Source: Forficula auricularia (Eukaryota > Arthropoda > Insecta > Dermaptera > Forficulidae). Taken from it: 64,000 nt of DNA. Every line of letters begins with the position of its first letter. The first letter of the stretch is position 1. Positions 42,048 through 53,542 of this stretch are shown piece by piece. The translations under genes were made by a program, and so were the position numbers. Under the pieces are notes generated by a model. That model searched no databases and was not told the DNA's origin. It saw nothing but the letters and a program-made list of their open reading frames with translations. The DNA lies in assembly GCA_024734495.1 (NCBI GenBank), contig JALMQS010000085.1, positions 21,419,539-21,483,538 of the forward strand, written 5' to 3'.

Positions 42048-43312
42048 TATCACTATTAATAACATCACTAAAAAGAGAAAAATAAAAATAATTTTTAAGA
42101 AAAAAATAAAACCGACTTCAACAAATAAAATACCACTAAAAGGTATAAAATAATGATTATCTTATTTAGTTACATCTAAACGACGAAATATTAACATGAA
42201 ATTACTTTTTGAAGTCGGTGCAAACAAACTATACCTATAAGCGAGCGTACCCGCCAAACGTACTAAGTAAGATCCGTCAAGTGCAATTCATAAAATGTAT
42301 ATGTTTGGCACCGACTTCAAAAAGTAATTTCATGTTAATATTTGGTCGTTTAGTTGTAACTAAATAAGATAATAATTATTTTATACCTTTTAGTGTATTT
42401 TATTTGTTGCATTTAATTTTTTGAAGTCGGTTTTATTTTTTCTTAAAAATGATTAGATAATACTTAGATCCGAAACCGTTATTGATCCAGTTAAAATGTG
42501 GAAAGGCTAACATTTATTTTTAACCGACTTCAAAAAAGGAGGAGGTTCTCTATTCGATTGAATTTTTTTTTGTGCCTATGTTACCTCATATCTCCGCCAA
42601 TTGTCAACCGATTTTGAAATTTTTTTTCGCATTGGGTCCAGTCTAGCTTCCGATTGGTCCCATTTTTTTTCGATTTTTTTTCATAGGTATTAGACCTTTT
42701 TTATAAGATTTGTTTAGACCTAACCTACTTTGTTTATGAACCGATTTCGATGGTTCTTTTTTTATCCGAAAGGGGTGTCTTAGGGATGGTGTCATATTAA
42801 TTTGGTCAAGTTCTGATGACATGATCACTATTAATAACATCACTAAAAAGAGAAAAATAAAAATAATTTTAAGAAAAATATAAAAACCGACTTCAAAAAA
42901 TTAAATGCAACAAATAAAATACACTAAAAGGTATAAAATAATTATTATCTTATTTAGTTACAACTAAACGACGAAATATTAACATGAAATTACTTTTTGA
43001 AGTCGGTACCAAACAAACTATACCTATAAGCGAGCATATCCTCCAAACGTACTAAGTAAGATCCGTCGAGTGCGATTCATAAAAGGTATATGTTTGGCAC
43101 CGACTTCAAAAAGTAATTTCATGTTAATATTTGGTCGTTTAGTTGTAACTAAATAAGATAATAATTATTTTATACATTTTAGTGTATTTTATTTGTTGCA
43201 TTTAATTTTTTGAAGTCGGTTTTTATTTTTTCTTAAAAATGATTAGATAATACTTAGATCCGAAACAGTTATTGATCCAGTTAAAATGTGGAAAGGCTAA
43301 CATTTATTTTTA
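42048..43312. mobile_element. GTCGGTT foldback MITE, direct tandem duplication
   Basis: Core 1 (42048-42520), tail in inverted order (42521-42827, from TTTAACCGACTTCAAAAAAGGAGG to TCACTATTAATAACATCACT), core 2 (42828-43312). Both cores are followed by the same CTTAGATCCGAAAC..GGAAAGGCTAACATTTATTTTTA flank, so about 780 bases including flank were duplicated. Confidence 0.75.
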
Positions 43313-44342
43313 CGCCAATTTTCACCGCCACCCCCCACTAAGACCACGCGCTCTGCGTTTTCACCCCCTCTTGATTTTGTTTGTTCATAATACGTTTTTC
43401 TTTTAAATGGCGTATATAAAATAAATAAAATTAATTGGCCTAAATAAAATGAACAATTCTTCACAATGGCTTGTGAACAACCATAACAACTCATTGCAAA
43501 CATTGCGTTTAATGTTTCAATTATTATATTATTTATTTATAAAAAAAAAAATCATTTGTTCTTTTTTTTAAGCTTTAGAGAATTTCATTTAGAATAAAGA
43601 GAAATCTGCAAAAAAAAAAAAAAAGGTAAAGTAAAAGGGCCAGGAAGTGTGTGGTTGAGTATGTATTATGACTGGGATCGGAATTAAAGCAGGCAGGGTG
43701 GACTCTCTCTCTCTCTCTCTCTCTCTCGCTGTGCTTAAAAGCAAAGCACAGACCAACTTTCTCCCCTCCATACGAATATATATATTTAGAAAAATGTGTG
43801 AGTCGTGTGGTTTTTTTGTACGTGTGTCTGTGTGTGTGAACACAGAAAAAAAGTTCAATTTTGTTCGTTTTTACTACGACTGTATCGAGTGCTCGAAAGC
43901 TTGGTACTTGGTTATATCTGCACAGTGATATAAAACTTTGCCTGCTTAAGTCTTATTTGGAGGGGTGGAGTTTAGTAGAAAAAAAGTATGGCTACGTCAC
44001 ACTCACACGTCATGTCTTCATGGGTTGAAAAAACAAGAAAAAAAAATTGACGTATACATGGTGTAGCGGCCCGCTCTTGCTCATGGCGACGAGCCTTGAG
44101 ACACGGCCGCTAGATGACTCAGTCGGATCGTTGCGTCGTTTTTGCATGAGTGAAGTATTATCACTCATGCTATAATTGAAGCAACTCGATTCGACTGGGG
44201 AAGCGAAGGGATTCGGACATTCGAATCTGGAGAGGCCAAACGCCAACCAGCAGCCCCTCCCCTGTACTCAACAGATTGTTGGGACCCCATCGACTTGATG
44301 GGGGGCGCACAAAGCACCACACAGCACTCACCTCACGAGAGC
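43313..44342. other. Unique-looking stretch with CT microsatellite
   Basis: (CT)n at about 43702-43727. 44060-44340 is GC-balanced and single-copy. Frames of 86-89 residues overlap the microsatellite and are not trusted. Confidence 0.4.
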
Positions 44343-45085
44343 CCTAACAATACAGGGTGTCCCGTATCATAACAATAAACCAGAACATTACATTTTTTTT
44401 ATAAAAACTGATAGTTTTTTGAGTTATAGGCATTTTTGGAAATAGTGATAATCGTTTTCCTGCCCTAAATAATCAGATGCTGTGGCTACAAATTTACATA
44501 TTTTATTATTCCGAATTCTGGAATAATCCTACTATTGACCACAATTCAAAATAAAAATGGTAGGTACTATTTTTTGGAGAAACAAAAGTATTTTTTCGGA
44601 CTTAAGTTTTAAAAAAAAAAAAATTTAATCTGCTAACTTTGAATCATATTTAATGTAAATAAACTGCAACGGATCGTTGCTAAGCTTTATCCAAAGTCAT
44701 TTGTAATATCAATATTTCTATTCCTTTATTATTAATCAGATATCAATGGCTATTTGCGGTCTATGTTTAAAATAAAATAATAAAGAATTTAAAAAAAGTA
44801 CTATCTTACTCTCGAGTAAAGTACTTTAAAATATAATTTTACTAAAAACTTTATTTAACCTTTCTTGTGGTCCCCAAGGTACTTAATTAAGATATTAAAT
44901 TTCATCAAAATTGGTTAAGTCATTTTCAAGATATTTAGAAAAAACTAAAAAAGTACTGAAATAAAGTACTAATGTTTGCTGGCCGATATGTAGCAAAAAC
45001 TAATCAGCCCTTCACTTTGATAAAGTAATGGTAGGTTTTCAATTTCATTTCAATCGGTGCAACGGTGTGGAAAAAATCGTGGGCC
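44343..45085. repeat. Transposon end and family B fragment
   Basis: 44354 ACAGGGTGTCCCGTATCA resembles the inverted terminus of the element at 5249. 44655-45085 (minus) is family B: GCAACGGATCGTTGC hairpin near 44663, GTACTTTATT.., and TTCAATCGGTGCAACGGTG complement region. Confidence 0.6.
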
Positions 45086-45089
45086 AAAA

Positions 45090-45340
45090 AAACGATTCTT
45101 TTTAAAGTCGGTGCCAAACAATCTATACCCATAAGCGAGCGTACCCGCCAAACGTACTAAGTAAGATCCGTCGAGTGCAATTCATTTAATGTATATGTTT
45201 GGCACCGACTTCAAAAAGTAATTTCATGTTAATATTTCGTAGTTTAGTTGTAACTAAATAAGATAATAATTATTTTATACCTTTTAGTGTATTTTATTTG
45301 TTGCATTTAATTTTTTTGAAGTCGGTTTTATTTATTTTTT
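45090..45340. mobile_element. GTCGGTT foldback MITE, left arm truncated
   Basis: Starts at AAAGTCGGTGCCAAACAATC, keeps the centre and the full right arm to GAAGTCGGTTTTATTT. Joins family B at its left side. 45365-45395 is a Tc1-like terminus scrap (AGTGTTCCACTTATTTTGTACCAC). Confidence 0.7.
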
Positions 45341-45399
45341 TTAAATTATTTGAAAAAACTAAATTTTTCTAAGTGTTCCACTTATTTTGTACCACAGTT

Positions 45400-46020
45400 A
45401 AGCTTTATAATCAACCGAGAATCCAATAATGTTATTCTTAACTCAATTTAAATGGTCATTTGGTCGGTGGAGTCGCAGAAATGCAAAAGGGATGGTTTTA
45501 TTTGTCATTGAATCCCACAAAGGTTGGGTTAATAAATTAAAAAATAAAAATTCTCTTTTCAGAACAAAATAAGCCAAAAGGGAGAGGGTGGCTGCGTTTT
45601 AGGAGGGGGGAGGGGGTTGGACGAACCCGATGAACAATCACCTAAATGGACTATCGTATTGTGGCTATATTAATTAATCGTGAATTGTAGGCAATTTATG
45701 TAGAAGGGCAGCTTCAGAGAGGCAGCTTCGCTCTGCAAATATTTGATTTATGGCCAGTCATCTGCCAGGCTGGCTGGTCCGAGCAAGCCTCCTCCTGTCT
45801 GCAATTCTATTCGAGAGGACCAGGCAGAAATATAAAACAATAACTCCCTTTAGAAATAAATATTTTAAATGAGAAATAATTTATTTTATCGGATGAATCG
45901 AAAATCAAGTCCACTGTATAGTTGAGTTCATTCATCAATCGGACGCACTATCTAGGAGAAAGTGAATTTCTATTTATTTTCTTGGTTAATTTAAAAGCAA
46001 ATATATTTTCAACTAAAGTC
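45400..46020. other. Unique-looking stretch
   Basis: 45560-45850 is GC-balanced and single-copy (for example GCCAGTCATCTGCCAGGCTG). No gene supported. Confidence 0.4.
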
Positions 46021-46021
46021 G

Positions 46022-46975
46022 ATTTCATTTTTACTTTACCATACAGGGTATGGTCAAGTATTGTAATCGTGCATGGAAAAAGTGTTTTTTTCCTTCTTTT
46101 TTTCGAAATATTTCAAAAACGGCTGAAACTATTTCGATTAAAACAATTGAGCGAAACCATGGTATTTCGCTCTACAAAAAGCTCTCATAAGAGAACATCG
46201 AAAAAATTATAATTTTTTCCCTCCTGCTGGCTCTCTCCACTTTCCTCTCCAACTTCCTTTCGCTGGAGCTTTCTTTCTTTCTTTCTTTCTTTCTTTTTCG
46301 CACACACTTGTTTTTATTTTTCTCCTCTTTATTTTATGTTAATTTTTATTTTTTACTGCTCCTATGAGGCAAACTGCCTCAGAGCATTGTGTAAAGTTAA
46401 AATGTATGAATTATGAATGAATAAATAAATAAAATAAATAAATAATTGTTTTGTCAAAATGTCTGTTAGTCTGTCTGGTTGTTAGTTAGTCAGTCTGTGC
46501 GTTACCAAATTTTTGTGGACGAGCTAGCTCAAAAACTATTGAGAATACCGAAAACAAATTGCACACGTAGTTTTGGTCCATTGAGATTAAGAGCTGATGA
46601 GATTATGGTGCATATCGACCAAAAATTAAGGGGGGTGGAGTTAAAAATTAAAAATCTAGGCCGTTTGAACAAACTCAGCCAAATTTTGTATACATAATCA
46701 GTACACCCCCTGAAGTCTACAAATGCCAAATCTAACCGCACAAAATGGGGGGGGGGGGGGGGGGGGCGGTAAAAAAAATAAAATCTTGGCCATTGACCAA
46801 ACTCAACCAAATTTTGTATACATAATCCATGTTCCCCTAGGAGTCTAAAAATGCAAAAACTAATCCCCCTCCCCTACATGATTATAGATAATTTTATTAA
46901 ATATTAAATATAAGTGAGGGGCCAGGTTGTATGGTAAAGTCAAGTGGATGGCCACATCAGAACAAGTCAGCTTTT
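46022..46975 (+). repeat. Repeat family A, complete ends, with internal insertion
   Basis: Left TTTTTACTTTACCATACAGGG, right GGCCAGGTTGTATGGTAAAGTC then GGATGGCCACATCAGAACAAGTC. About 225 bases (46217-46440), ending GAATGAATAAATAAATAAA, are inserted between AATTATAATTTTT and TAATTGTTTTG; the insert looks like a retroelement 3' untranslated region with an A-rich tail. (CTTT)n at 46272-46293 and a G-run at 46747-46766. Confidence 0.8.
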
Positions 46976-47129
46976 TAAATTTAATATTTCAAATAATAAT
47001 ATTTAAATAACCATATGTAGTAGTAGACAAATTAACTTTTAAACGTTAGTTTTAATTTTTATCTTAAAGCAATTTGAGCGGCGAAAGTTAAATAAAGTAA
47101 TCAATAATTTCTCTAAATATGTATCTACA

Positions 47130-47245
47130 TATTTAGAAAATTATTTTATTATTTTTTGAAAAGGAAAAATGAATTGAGGACCTATCGGGATTCGAACCCG
47201 TGTCTCTTTAGCCGTCACCGATGATCCCGCCAGGATGCTAAAGGT
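47130..47245 (-). repeat. tRNA-derived SINE, inverted partner 1
   Basis: Minus strand has GGGTTCGAATCCCGATAGG (B box) followed by CCTCAATTCATTTTTCC..TTCAAAAAATAATAAAATAATTTTC. About 75 bases match the complement of 47870-47950. Confidence 0.6.
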
Positions 47246-47257
47246 AAGGTAAATAAA

Positions 47258-47852
47258 CTGCAACGGATCGTTGCTAAACTTTATCCTAAATTCATTTGAA
47301 ATATTAATATGTTCTTGAGTAAAGTACTTTAAAATATAATTTTACTAAAAACTTTATTTAACCTTTTTGTGGTCCCCAAGGTACTTAATTAGGATATTAA
47401 ATTTCATCAAAATTGGTTAAGTCATTTTCAAGATATTTAGAAAAAACTAAAAAAGTACTGAAATAAAGTACTAATGTTTGTGGACCGATATGTACCAAAA
47501 ACTAATCAGCGCTTCATTTTGTTAAACTAATGGTAGGTTACCAAATTTCATTTCAATCAGCGCAATGGTGCGGAAAAAATCGTGGACGAAAAAAACGATA
47601 ACACACATACATCCATCCATCCATCCATCCCCACGCACTTCCAAAAAAATGGCACTTTTTGGCCTCTCGACGAGATTCCAGGTAATTTTTGGCAAAACCG
47701 TCACGTGCTAAAATTCAATCTCATTGAATACTTCAATTTGTGACCTTAATTGAGTCTATGGGTTCCGTAGTCTTTACCTGAGGACCCTTTGAAGTCGCGC
47801 TTGCCGCGAGACCCATTACAATACTTTCTCCCATGCTTCGCATTGGATAAAG
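47258..47852 (-). repeat. Repeat family B, minus copy, complete-looking ends
   Basis: From TACTTTATCCAATGCGAAGC (minus start near 47852) through CGGTCTCGCGGCAAGCGCGAC and a (TGGA)n stretch (47607-47630) to the GCAACGATCCGTTGCAG hairpin end (47265). TTTATCC and its complement lie at both ends. Flanked on both sides by the same SINE in opposite orientation. Confidence 0.7.
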
Positions 47853-47861
47853 TAAAAAAAC

Positions 47862-47955
47862 TCTTCGTTCGAATCCCGTCGGGTGCTCAATTCATTTTTT
47901 CCTTTTCAAAAAATAATAAAATAATTTTCTAAATATGTAGATTTATATTTACATT
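47862..47955 (+). repeat. tRNA-derived SINE, inverted partner 2
   Basis: TCGTTCGAATCCCGTCGGGTGC (B box) then the same 3' body as 47130-47245. Confidence 0.6.
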
Positions 47956-48049
47956 ATTTAACATTCGCAGGGTCAAATGCTATAAATAATCTTTTTGTTC
48001 CTGACTATTTCTTGCACAAACCATTTGATGACAAAATATTAACAAATTA

Positions 48050-48392
48050 AAGATAAGAGTAAATAGATATTTCATTTAATATGGATTTACCATGAGTTAA
48101 GGATACTGGGTCACTTATTTCACATTAAAATTAAAAAATTAAAAGATATAAAATTTTTTCTTTTTCAATATATATATTTCGGGCTATCAACCCATCTTCA
48201 GGAAATACAGAAGGTAACTGTATATATTGAAAAAGAAAAAATTTTATATACTTTTAATTTTTTAATTTTAATGTGAAATAAGTGACTCAGTATCCTTAAC
48301 TCATGGTAAATCCATATTAAATAAAATATCTATTTACTCTTATCTTTATTAAAGATGTTTCGCCTTGCACCAACACCACAATCTCTACTGAT
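48050..48392. mobile_element. Palindromic hammerhead-like element, short type (343 bp)
   Basis: Flanked by TATTAACAAATTA (48037-48049 and 48393-48405). Arms 48050-48182 and 48213-48347 pair almost perfectly; the right side has about 45 extra bases, including ACCAACACC as in 54751. Only the left arm keeps the hammerhead core. Confidence 0.8.
48163..48205 (-). ncRNA. Hammerhead-like motif with AT stem III
   Basis: Minus: TTTC, CTGAAGA, extra T, GGG..CCC stem II, GAAA, the palindrome ATATATATAT, T at the cleavage position, GAAA. Stem I TTTC/GAAA pairs at four positions. The UUN^ context (U16.1, U17) fits the UH rule. Confidence 0.5.
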
Positions 48393-48493
48393 TATTAACA
48401 AATTATCAAAATTCGCAGAAAAGGGTGAAAAAGTTTTCACTTTAAGGTCCGATTTTAGTATTAAAATCACTCTCAGGTTCATTAAAGTAGTAG

Positions 48494-48788
48494 CCCAGGT
48501 AACAGAAGAATAATCTATTAATATGCTGATAATATCTTCTCTGGACATTGGAATATCCTGTGAATAATCTTTCAATCTTCGTAGATATTCTGGGAATATT
48601 CTTTGAACTAAAATATTCGTGTAGGACATTAAATTCCCTTTCCCGGAATATTCCTAGTTGCACATTCTTGGAATATTCGGAAAAGAATATTCTCAGAATA
48701 TTCTGTGGATCTCCTGGAGATAATTGGAATATATATGTCCTTTAAATAACTTCTTAGAATATTCTGGGAATATTGTGTGTTACCTGGG
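48494..48788. mobile_element. CCCAGGTAAC palindromic MITE, long relative
   Basis: 295 bp from CCCAGGTAACAG to GTGTGTTACCTGGG. Contains at least six GAATATTC words. The ends match the 96-98-bp MITEs but the arms do not pair throughout. Confidence 0.65.
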
Positions 48789-49066
48789 AGGGCGTTTTGA
48801 ATTTAAAGTCACTGACGGAAAATACTTCGCCGGGGTAAATATGAGCCAGTGAGTGTATCCTGAGCCCAAATGGAACTTACCTAATTCATTTAAATCATTA
48901 AAATTACCATTACTGAATCATTAAAGATAGGATTTTTGAGTGAGTTTTTTGAGTCATAAGACTATCTCAAGATAAAAAACTCACCCGGTATACAAGAATT
49001 GTTCGTTTAATATAATAAGATAAGATAAGCCTTTTACATAAATCTTTTATAGCTTATTTAATCTCA

Positions 49067-50078
49067 AGTACCTGGCCACCGAGCGATGCTCGGTAAATTT
49101 TTGCTTCAGTTAATAGCTATATATTAATCCCCGACCCTCGCCCCTCGCACTCCATCACCTCCACCCCTGCACCCTCCTCCCTGTCCCATACCCCCGCTCC
49201 GCCCCCCTAAACCCCGTACATTCCCTAGACTCTTCCACCACTGAACCCCACCTGTACCCCATCTAGACCGCCTATCACCCAGGTAACACACAATATCCTC
49301 AGAATATTCTAAGAAGATTTAAATGTCCTTAGAATATCCTTAGAATATTCTGAGGATATTGTGGTTACCTGAACACTACAGATTGTGTGTATATAGCTAT
49401 ATATAATAAATACTGTAATTTTTCTTTTTTAATTAAATAACAATTTTTGAGTTCATCAATTAAATTGTCAAATTAATATTTGTGGGATTTAAAACTCGAT
49501 TTTTAATCAATTAAATAAATTTATTGTTAAACCATTTATTTTACATGAATTTATGAATACATTGTTTTTGAGCTTCGACTCCGGAGATTACTTCTCCACC
49601 ATCGAATGTCCTTGATCATCTTTTAGTCCTTTGTTTTTAATAAGAGGAAAAAATCTAATTAGATAAAAAAACCTCTTTTCCGATAATTATTTCAATTCCA
49701 TTATTCCCCAATCAAGTCGATTGGTTTTTCCATCACCAATCAATTAAATTGTCACAACTTTTAATATATAATAATAATTATAATGATTTTATTGTGGGAT
49801 ATAAAATTAAAAAACCAATTATTTATTAAAAGGAAATTGAATAAAAATGTAAATAAACATTTTTATCGAGACAACCACCTGTGAATAATTGTTTCAATTA
49901 ACAAAAAAGCCATCAAAAACAACTTAGCCGAAGATGAGACCGTGACAGATCGAATGTCCAACACAAAACCCTCCTAACCCGTGAATTTCATCCAAATCGT
50001 TAGAGCCGTTTTCGAGAACCCGACCGGATATATATATATACAAACTTTGCTCGTTTAATATGATAAGATAAGATAAGA
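49067..50078 (-). mobile_element. Helitron-like element, minus strand, both ends
   Basis: 3' end on minus: perfect hairpin CCGAGCATCGCTCGG (49079-49093), GGTACT (49072-49067). C-rich block on plus at 49125-49275. 5' end near 50050-50078 (GCTCGTTTAATATGATAAG complement). The MITE 49278-49371 is nested. Its 5' part is subfamily 2-like (GATCGAATG..CTAACCCGTGAATTTC). Confidence 0.7.
49278..49371. mobile_element. CCCAGGTAAC palindromic MITE, copy nested in Helitron
   Basis: 94 bp, nearly identical to 18518-18613, the other copy nested in a Helitron. Confidence 0.8.
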
Positions 50079-50665
50079 TTTGGTCGGATGTATATTTGTT
50101 ATGCTAAAATCAATTTGTTCTATATAACAGATGATTATTGATCTTATTTTCTGAAAGATCGTGACATTATTTTGATAAAATTTCCAAACTTCACCTTCTA
50201 AAATAAAGTCAATATTATTCCATTTCCATTTAATGTTATTCTAATAAATAAATAAATTGACTAGAGAAATGCCCTCGTGGATTAATTGCCTGGGTTTCCC
50301 ATGGGCAGTTGACACGTGGCAGGACTAGGAAAGAAAATGGCCCTGATTTTGTTAAATCGCTAAAGGATAGTTGATGACTTTGTTAAACAGCCAACCTAGC
50401 CTCAAAATGTACTTATACGCTGAGCCTTAACTTTCAAAAACAAACAAATGTCAAACCCTTCCTATTTACTCATAATAACATTTTAGAATCGAAAGACGAA
50501 ATGAATAAATAAATTTACTTGAGAAACATCTAAAACAAAAACAAATTCAATTATAAGAAATTAACTTTTCTTAATAAATAATTTGTTTATAAGAAGATTT
50601 ATCTAGTCAAAAGCTTAATTATTTGATTTCGTCTCTACGATTAGTGGTTTCCTTACTTTACTTAT
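50079..50665. other. Unique-looking stretch
   Basis: 50260-50420 is GC-balanced; no second copy, no gene supported. Confidence 0.35.
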
Positions 50666-51501
50666 CTACTCTTATTAAACGAGCAAAATTTGTATATTTG
50701 TATATATATATATATTTGTATCTTAGTTCTATTTTGAAAACGGCTCTACCAATTTTGATGAAACAAATTCTATTAACAAGTTTTGAGGATGAGAAAGCGA
50801 TCTGCCTAGGTCTGGACCTCGACAAATTTCATCCTAATTGATCTTTTCTTAATTAAAGTAATTATTGATCGATGAAAATCTCAATAAAAAAGTTTGTTTA
50901 CATTTTTTTCAATTATCTTTTTTTTTATTAATTGCTTTTTTAATTTTAAAACCCACGAATACTTTATACCGAATATTGTTATATATTAGAATTTGCCAAT
51001 TTAATTGATTAAAATTCCTTTTATTAAAAAACACGGACTAAAAATATTATCGCAAGCTAGAAGATCAAGTACAGTCGATGGTGGGAAGTAATTCCGAAAT
51101 CGAAGCCTAGTTTCATGTTAAAAATTGCTTCAATAAAATTATTATTTATTTAATTGATTAAAAAATTCGATAAATTGTTATTTAATTAAAAAAATAATTA
51201 TACGGAATTTATTTATATTACCTATATACACATAATCTCTTGAGTCACTAGAAAGCTAGAAATGCAAAAACTGGGTGCGGGGTGGGGATGGATGTGGGGG
51301 TAAAGGAGGTGGGGGGTGCAGTTGTGTGGGATCCTGTGGTGAAGCGAGGTACGGGGTTAAGGGAGGATGGAGCTGAGTGGGGGTGGGGGTGCAGTGGTAG
51401 GGTAGAGGTGCGTGGTTTCGGGGGGTCCAGGGGGCGTTTACTATATATTTGTATTTTGTTTAATTTGGTTACCGTGCATCGCTCGGTGGCTCCAGGTACT
51501 A
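50666..51501 (+). mobile_element. Helitron-like element, complete ends
   Basis: TCTACTCTTATTAAACGAGC at 50666, G-rich block 51270-51437, imperfect hairpin CCGTGCATCGCTCGG (51472-51486), GGTACTA. Closest to 11139-11964. The 123- and 105-residue frames over the G-rich block are composition artefacts. Confidence 0.75.
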
Positions 51502-51512
51502 TTCTATATATA

Positions 51513-52160
51513 CTAGCCTTGGGCGGCCCTCTTTTAATATGGAAATCCAATGCATTTGCGTACAATTATATCGTTATCAATATAATAGTTTTGGGATTCT
51601 ATATCTCTATGTTCACCGATCTCCACGTTAAACGCCTCAACCGATTCACTTGAAATTTGAAACCCAAACTCTTGAAGGGTCAAATAAGCAGTGTGTGATT
51701 CATAAAAAGTGAATTTTTAGTCCCAGGAGGAACTTTAATTTCTATTCTTATTCCAAGTTTTATTATGAAAACTCTATTGAATTTTTTCTACAAATTTAAA
51801 TTTAATCTTTTTAAATCCAACAAAAAAGGTTTAAATTAATACAATTTATAAAGTAGTATATCCACAATTTCTAATTGAGATTAATATGATCGAGTGATAT
51901 CGAATCGGAAAAGAGGTTTTTTTATTTAATTAGTTTTTTCCTCTTATTAAAAACAAGGACTAAAAAGATGTTGGTAAGCTCAAGAAGTTCAAGAACACTC
52001 GATGGTGGGGAAGTAATCTCCGAAGTCGAAGCTCAAATACAACCTATACATTAATACATGTAAAATAATTGGTGCAATTTCTAATTAGAATTAATAAAAT
52101 ATATATTTTATATTATATGAAATTCAAGGAAATCTATTTCCTACTTTAAAAATAATCATT
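51513..52160. mobile_element. Helitron-like fragments
   Basis: 51513 begins (on minus) a CTAG-type end: GGGCCGCCCAAGGCTAG before T. 51905-52070 is a piece of the main Helitron body (TTTTTTCCTCTTATTAAAAACAAGGAC, GAAGTAATCTCCGAAGTCGAAGC). The middle is AT-rich. Confidence 0.5.
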
Positions 52161-52726
52161 CCGCGACATTTCAGCCCCCCGACAAAACATCCCCCGACAA
52201 AATATCTCATGACAAAATAACCCTTCCCTTCGTGAATCTTATGAGTAATGCAAATCGACTCCTGTTTCGGTTAATATATATTCATTTCGGCTCGGTTAGG
52301 TTCGTATAGCTCCTTTTCGGGCTGGCTTTCAATCGATTGACGCCAATCGAACCGTCTAAATGACAGCCCAAAAAGGAGCTATACGAACCCAACCGAGCTG
52401 AACTGAATATATATTAACCGAACCTCCGAAAGTTTAGTCCGGGCGGGATGTGTTTCGCGCTCCCATTTTTTTTTCTAATCAAACACACATTGAAAACCGA
52501 ACCAGCCAATCGTCGGGCGGGGTGTGTTTGGGGCTCCAATTTTTTTCTAATCAAACATACATTGAAAACCGAACAGCCAATCATCGGACGGGGTGTGTTT
52601 CGGGCTCCCATTTTTTTTTCTAATCAAACACACATTGAAAACCGAACCAGCCAATATTTTGCCAGAAGATGTTTTGTCGGGGGATGTTTTGTCGGGGATA
52701 TTTTGTCGGAGGCTGAAATGTCGCGG
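52161..52726. mobile_element. Inverted-repeat element with CGACAAAA subterminal repeats
   Basis: Ends CCGCGACATTTCAGCC and its complement. Next to each end are two or three copies of CCCCCGACAAAA(C/T)AT with a 15-16-base step. Inside, an inner palindrome (52269-52419) has about 60-base arms around ATTGACGCCAAT, and three about 70-75-base tandem units (52439-52655) share CATTGAAAACCGAAC. Frames of 65-111 residues follow the tandem units and are not genes. Confidence 0.75.
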
Positions 52727-53503
52727 TACCAAAAATATTATAGGCAATATTTTATTGATATGTGCCCTGCGGATACGGGTTAAAGCTTGTAGGTTTTATA
52801 ATTTTTGAACTACAAATGAGTGCCAAAATATGTAAAAGAGTATATTTTTGGATTAGGTACAGCTTTTAAAATGAGCTCAGCTCAAGAAAAAGGAGTATAA
52901 AATTCCCTAAAAGAGTTTGGTTGTTCACTTTAGTAATTAGTGGTTTCCTACTTCAACTTAAAAGAAGTGTTAATGCTAGGAATATCAATGAGACTACTAT
53001 TTAAAGTTATTAGATTCAATCGTTTCTTTTCCACACGCCACTCATGATGAAAATAACTCAATAATTGAAGTTGATATGGTTAAATCGAAAGATAAGAGAG
53101 TTCACATTTCCATTATGGTTATTTCAATTTCAAATGAAGAGAGTGCTCTCTATTAATGAAAAAATACTGACCTTATTTACAACTTCTGTCCAAGATAAAA
53201 ATATTTCAATATTCCAAAATGGAGATATGGCATATATCATGGAGAGTTGTGCGTGTCGCCCCGTATTTTATATGCCAGTGTTCAATTAATTTAGGATCAA
53301 TTTCCATCTTATTGATGCTCTAAATGAAATGAATCCATTGCATAATAAAAGAGCCCATCTATTATTAGTATATGTACTTAGATTCGGTACACTTCATTCT
53401 ATAAATAATTTCTAACCAATCGATTTTAATTTTAATCAATTATCCAAAACTATATTTTGTAATTTTTCTCATATTATCTCTCGGATATCTAAATAAATTT
53501 GAT
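52727..53503. other. AT-rich stretch without recognised features
   Basis: The 74-residue plus frame at 53065-53289 is not recognised. Nothing else could be supported. Confidence 0.35.
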
Positions 53504-53542
53504 TTAATGGTTTCTATAATAATAAAACTTGAGTAAGATACG

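Noticed and set aside
44354..44640. Possible complete mariner-like element
   Set aside because: Only one terminus (ACAGGGTGTCCC) is present and no transposase words follow before family B starts.
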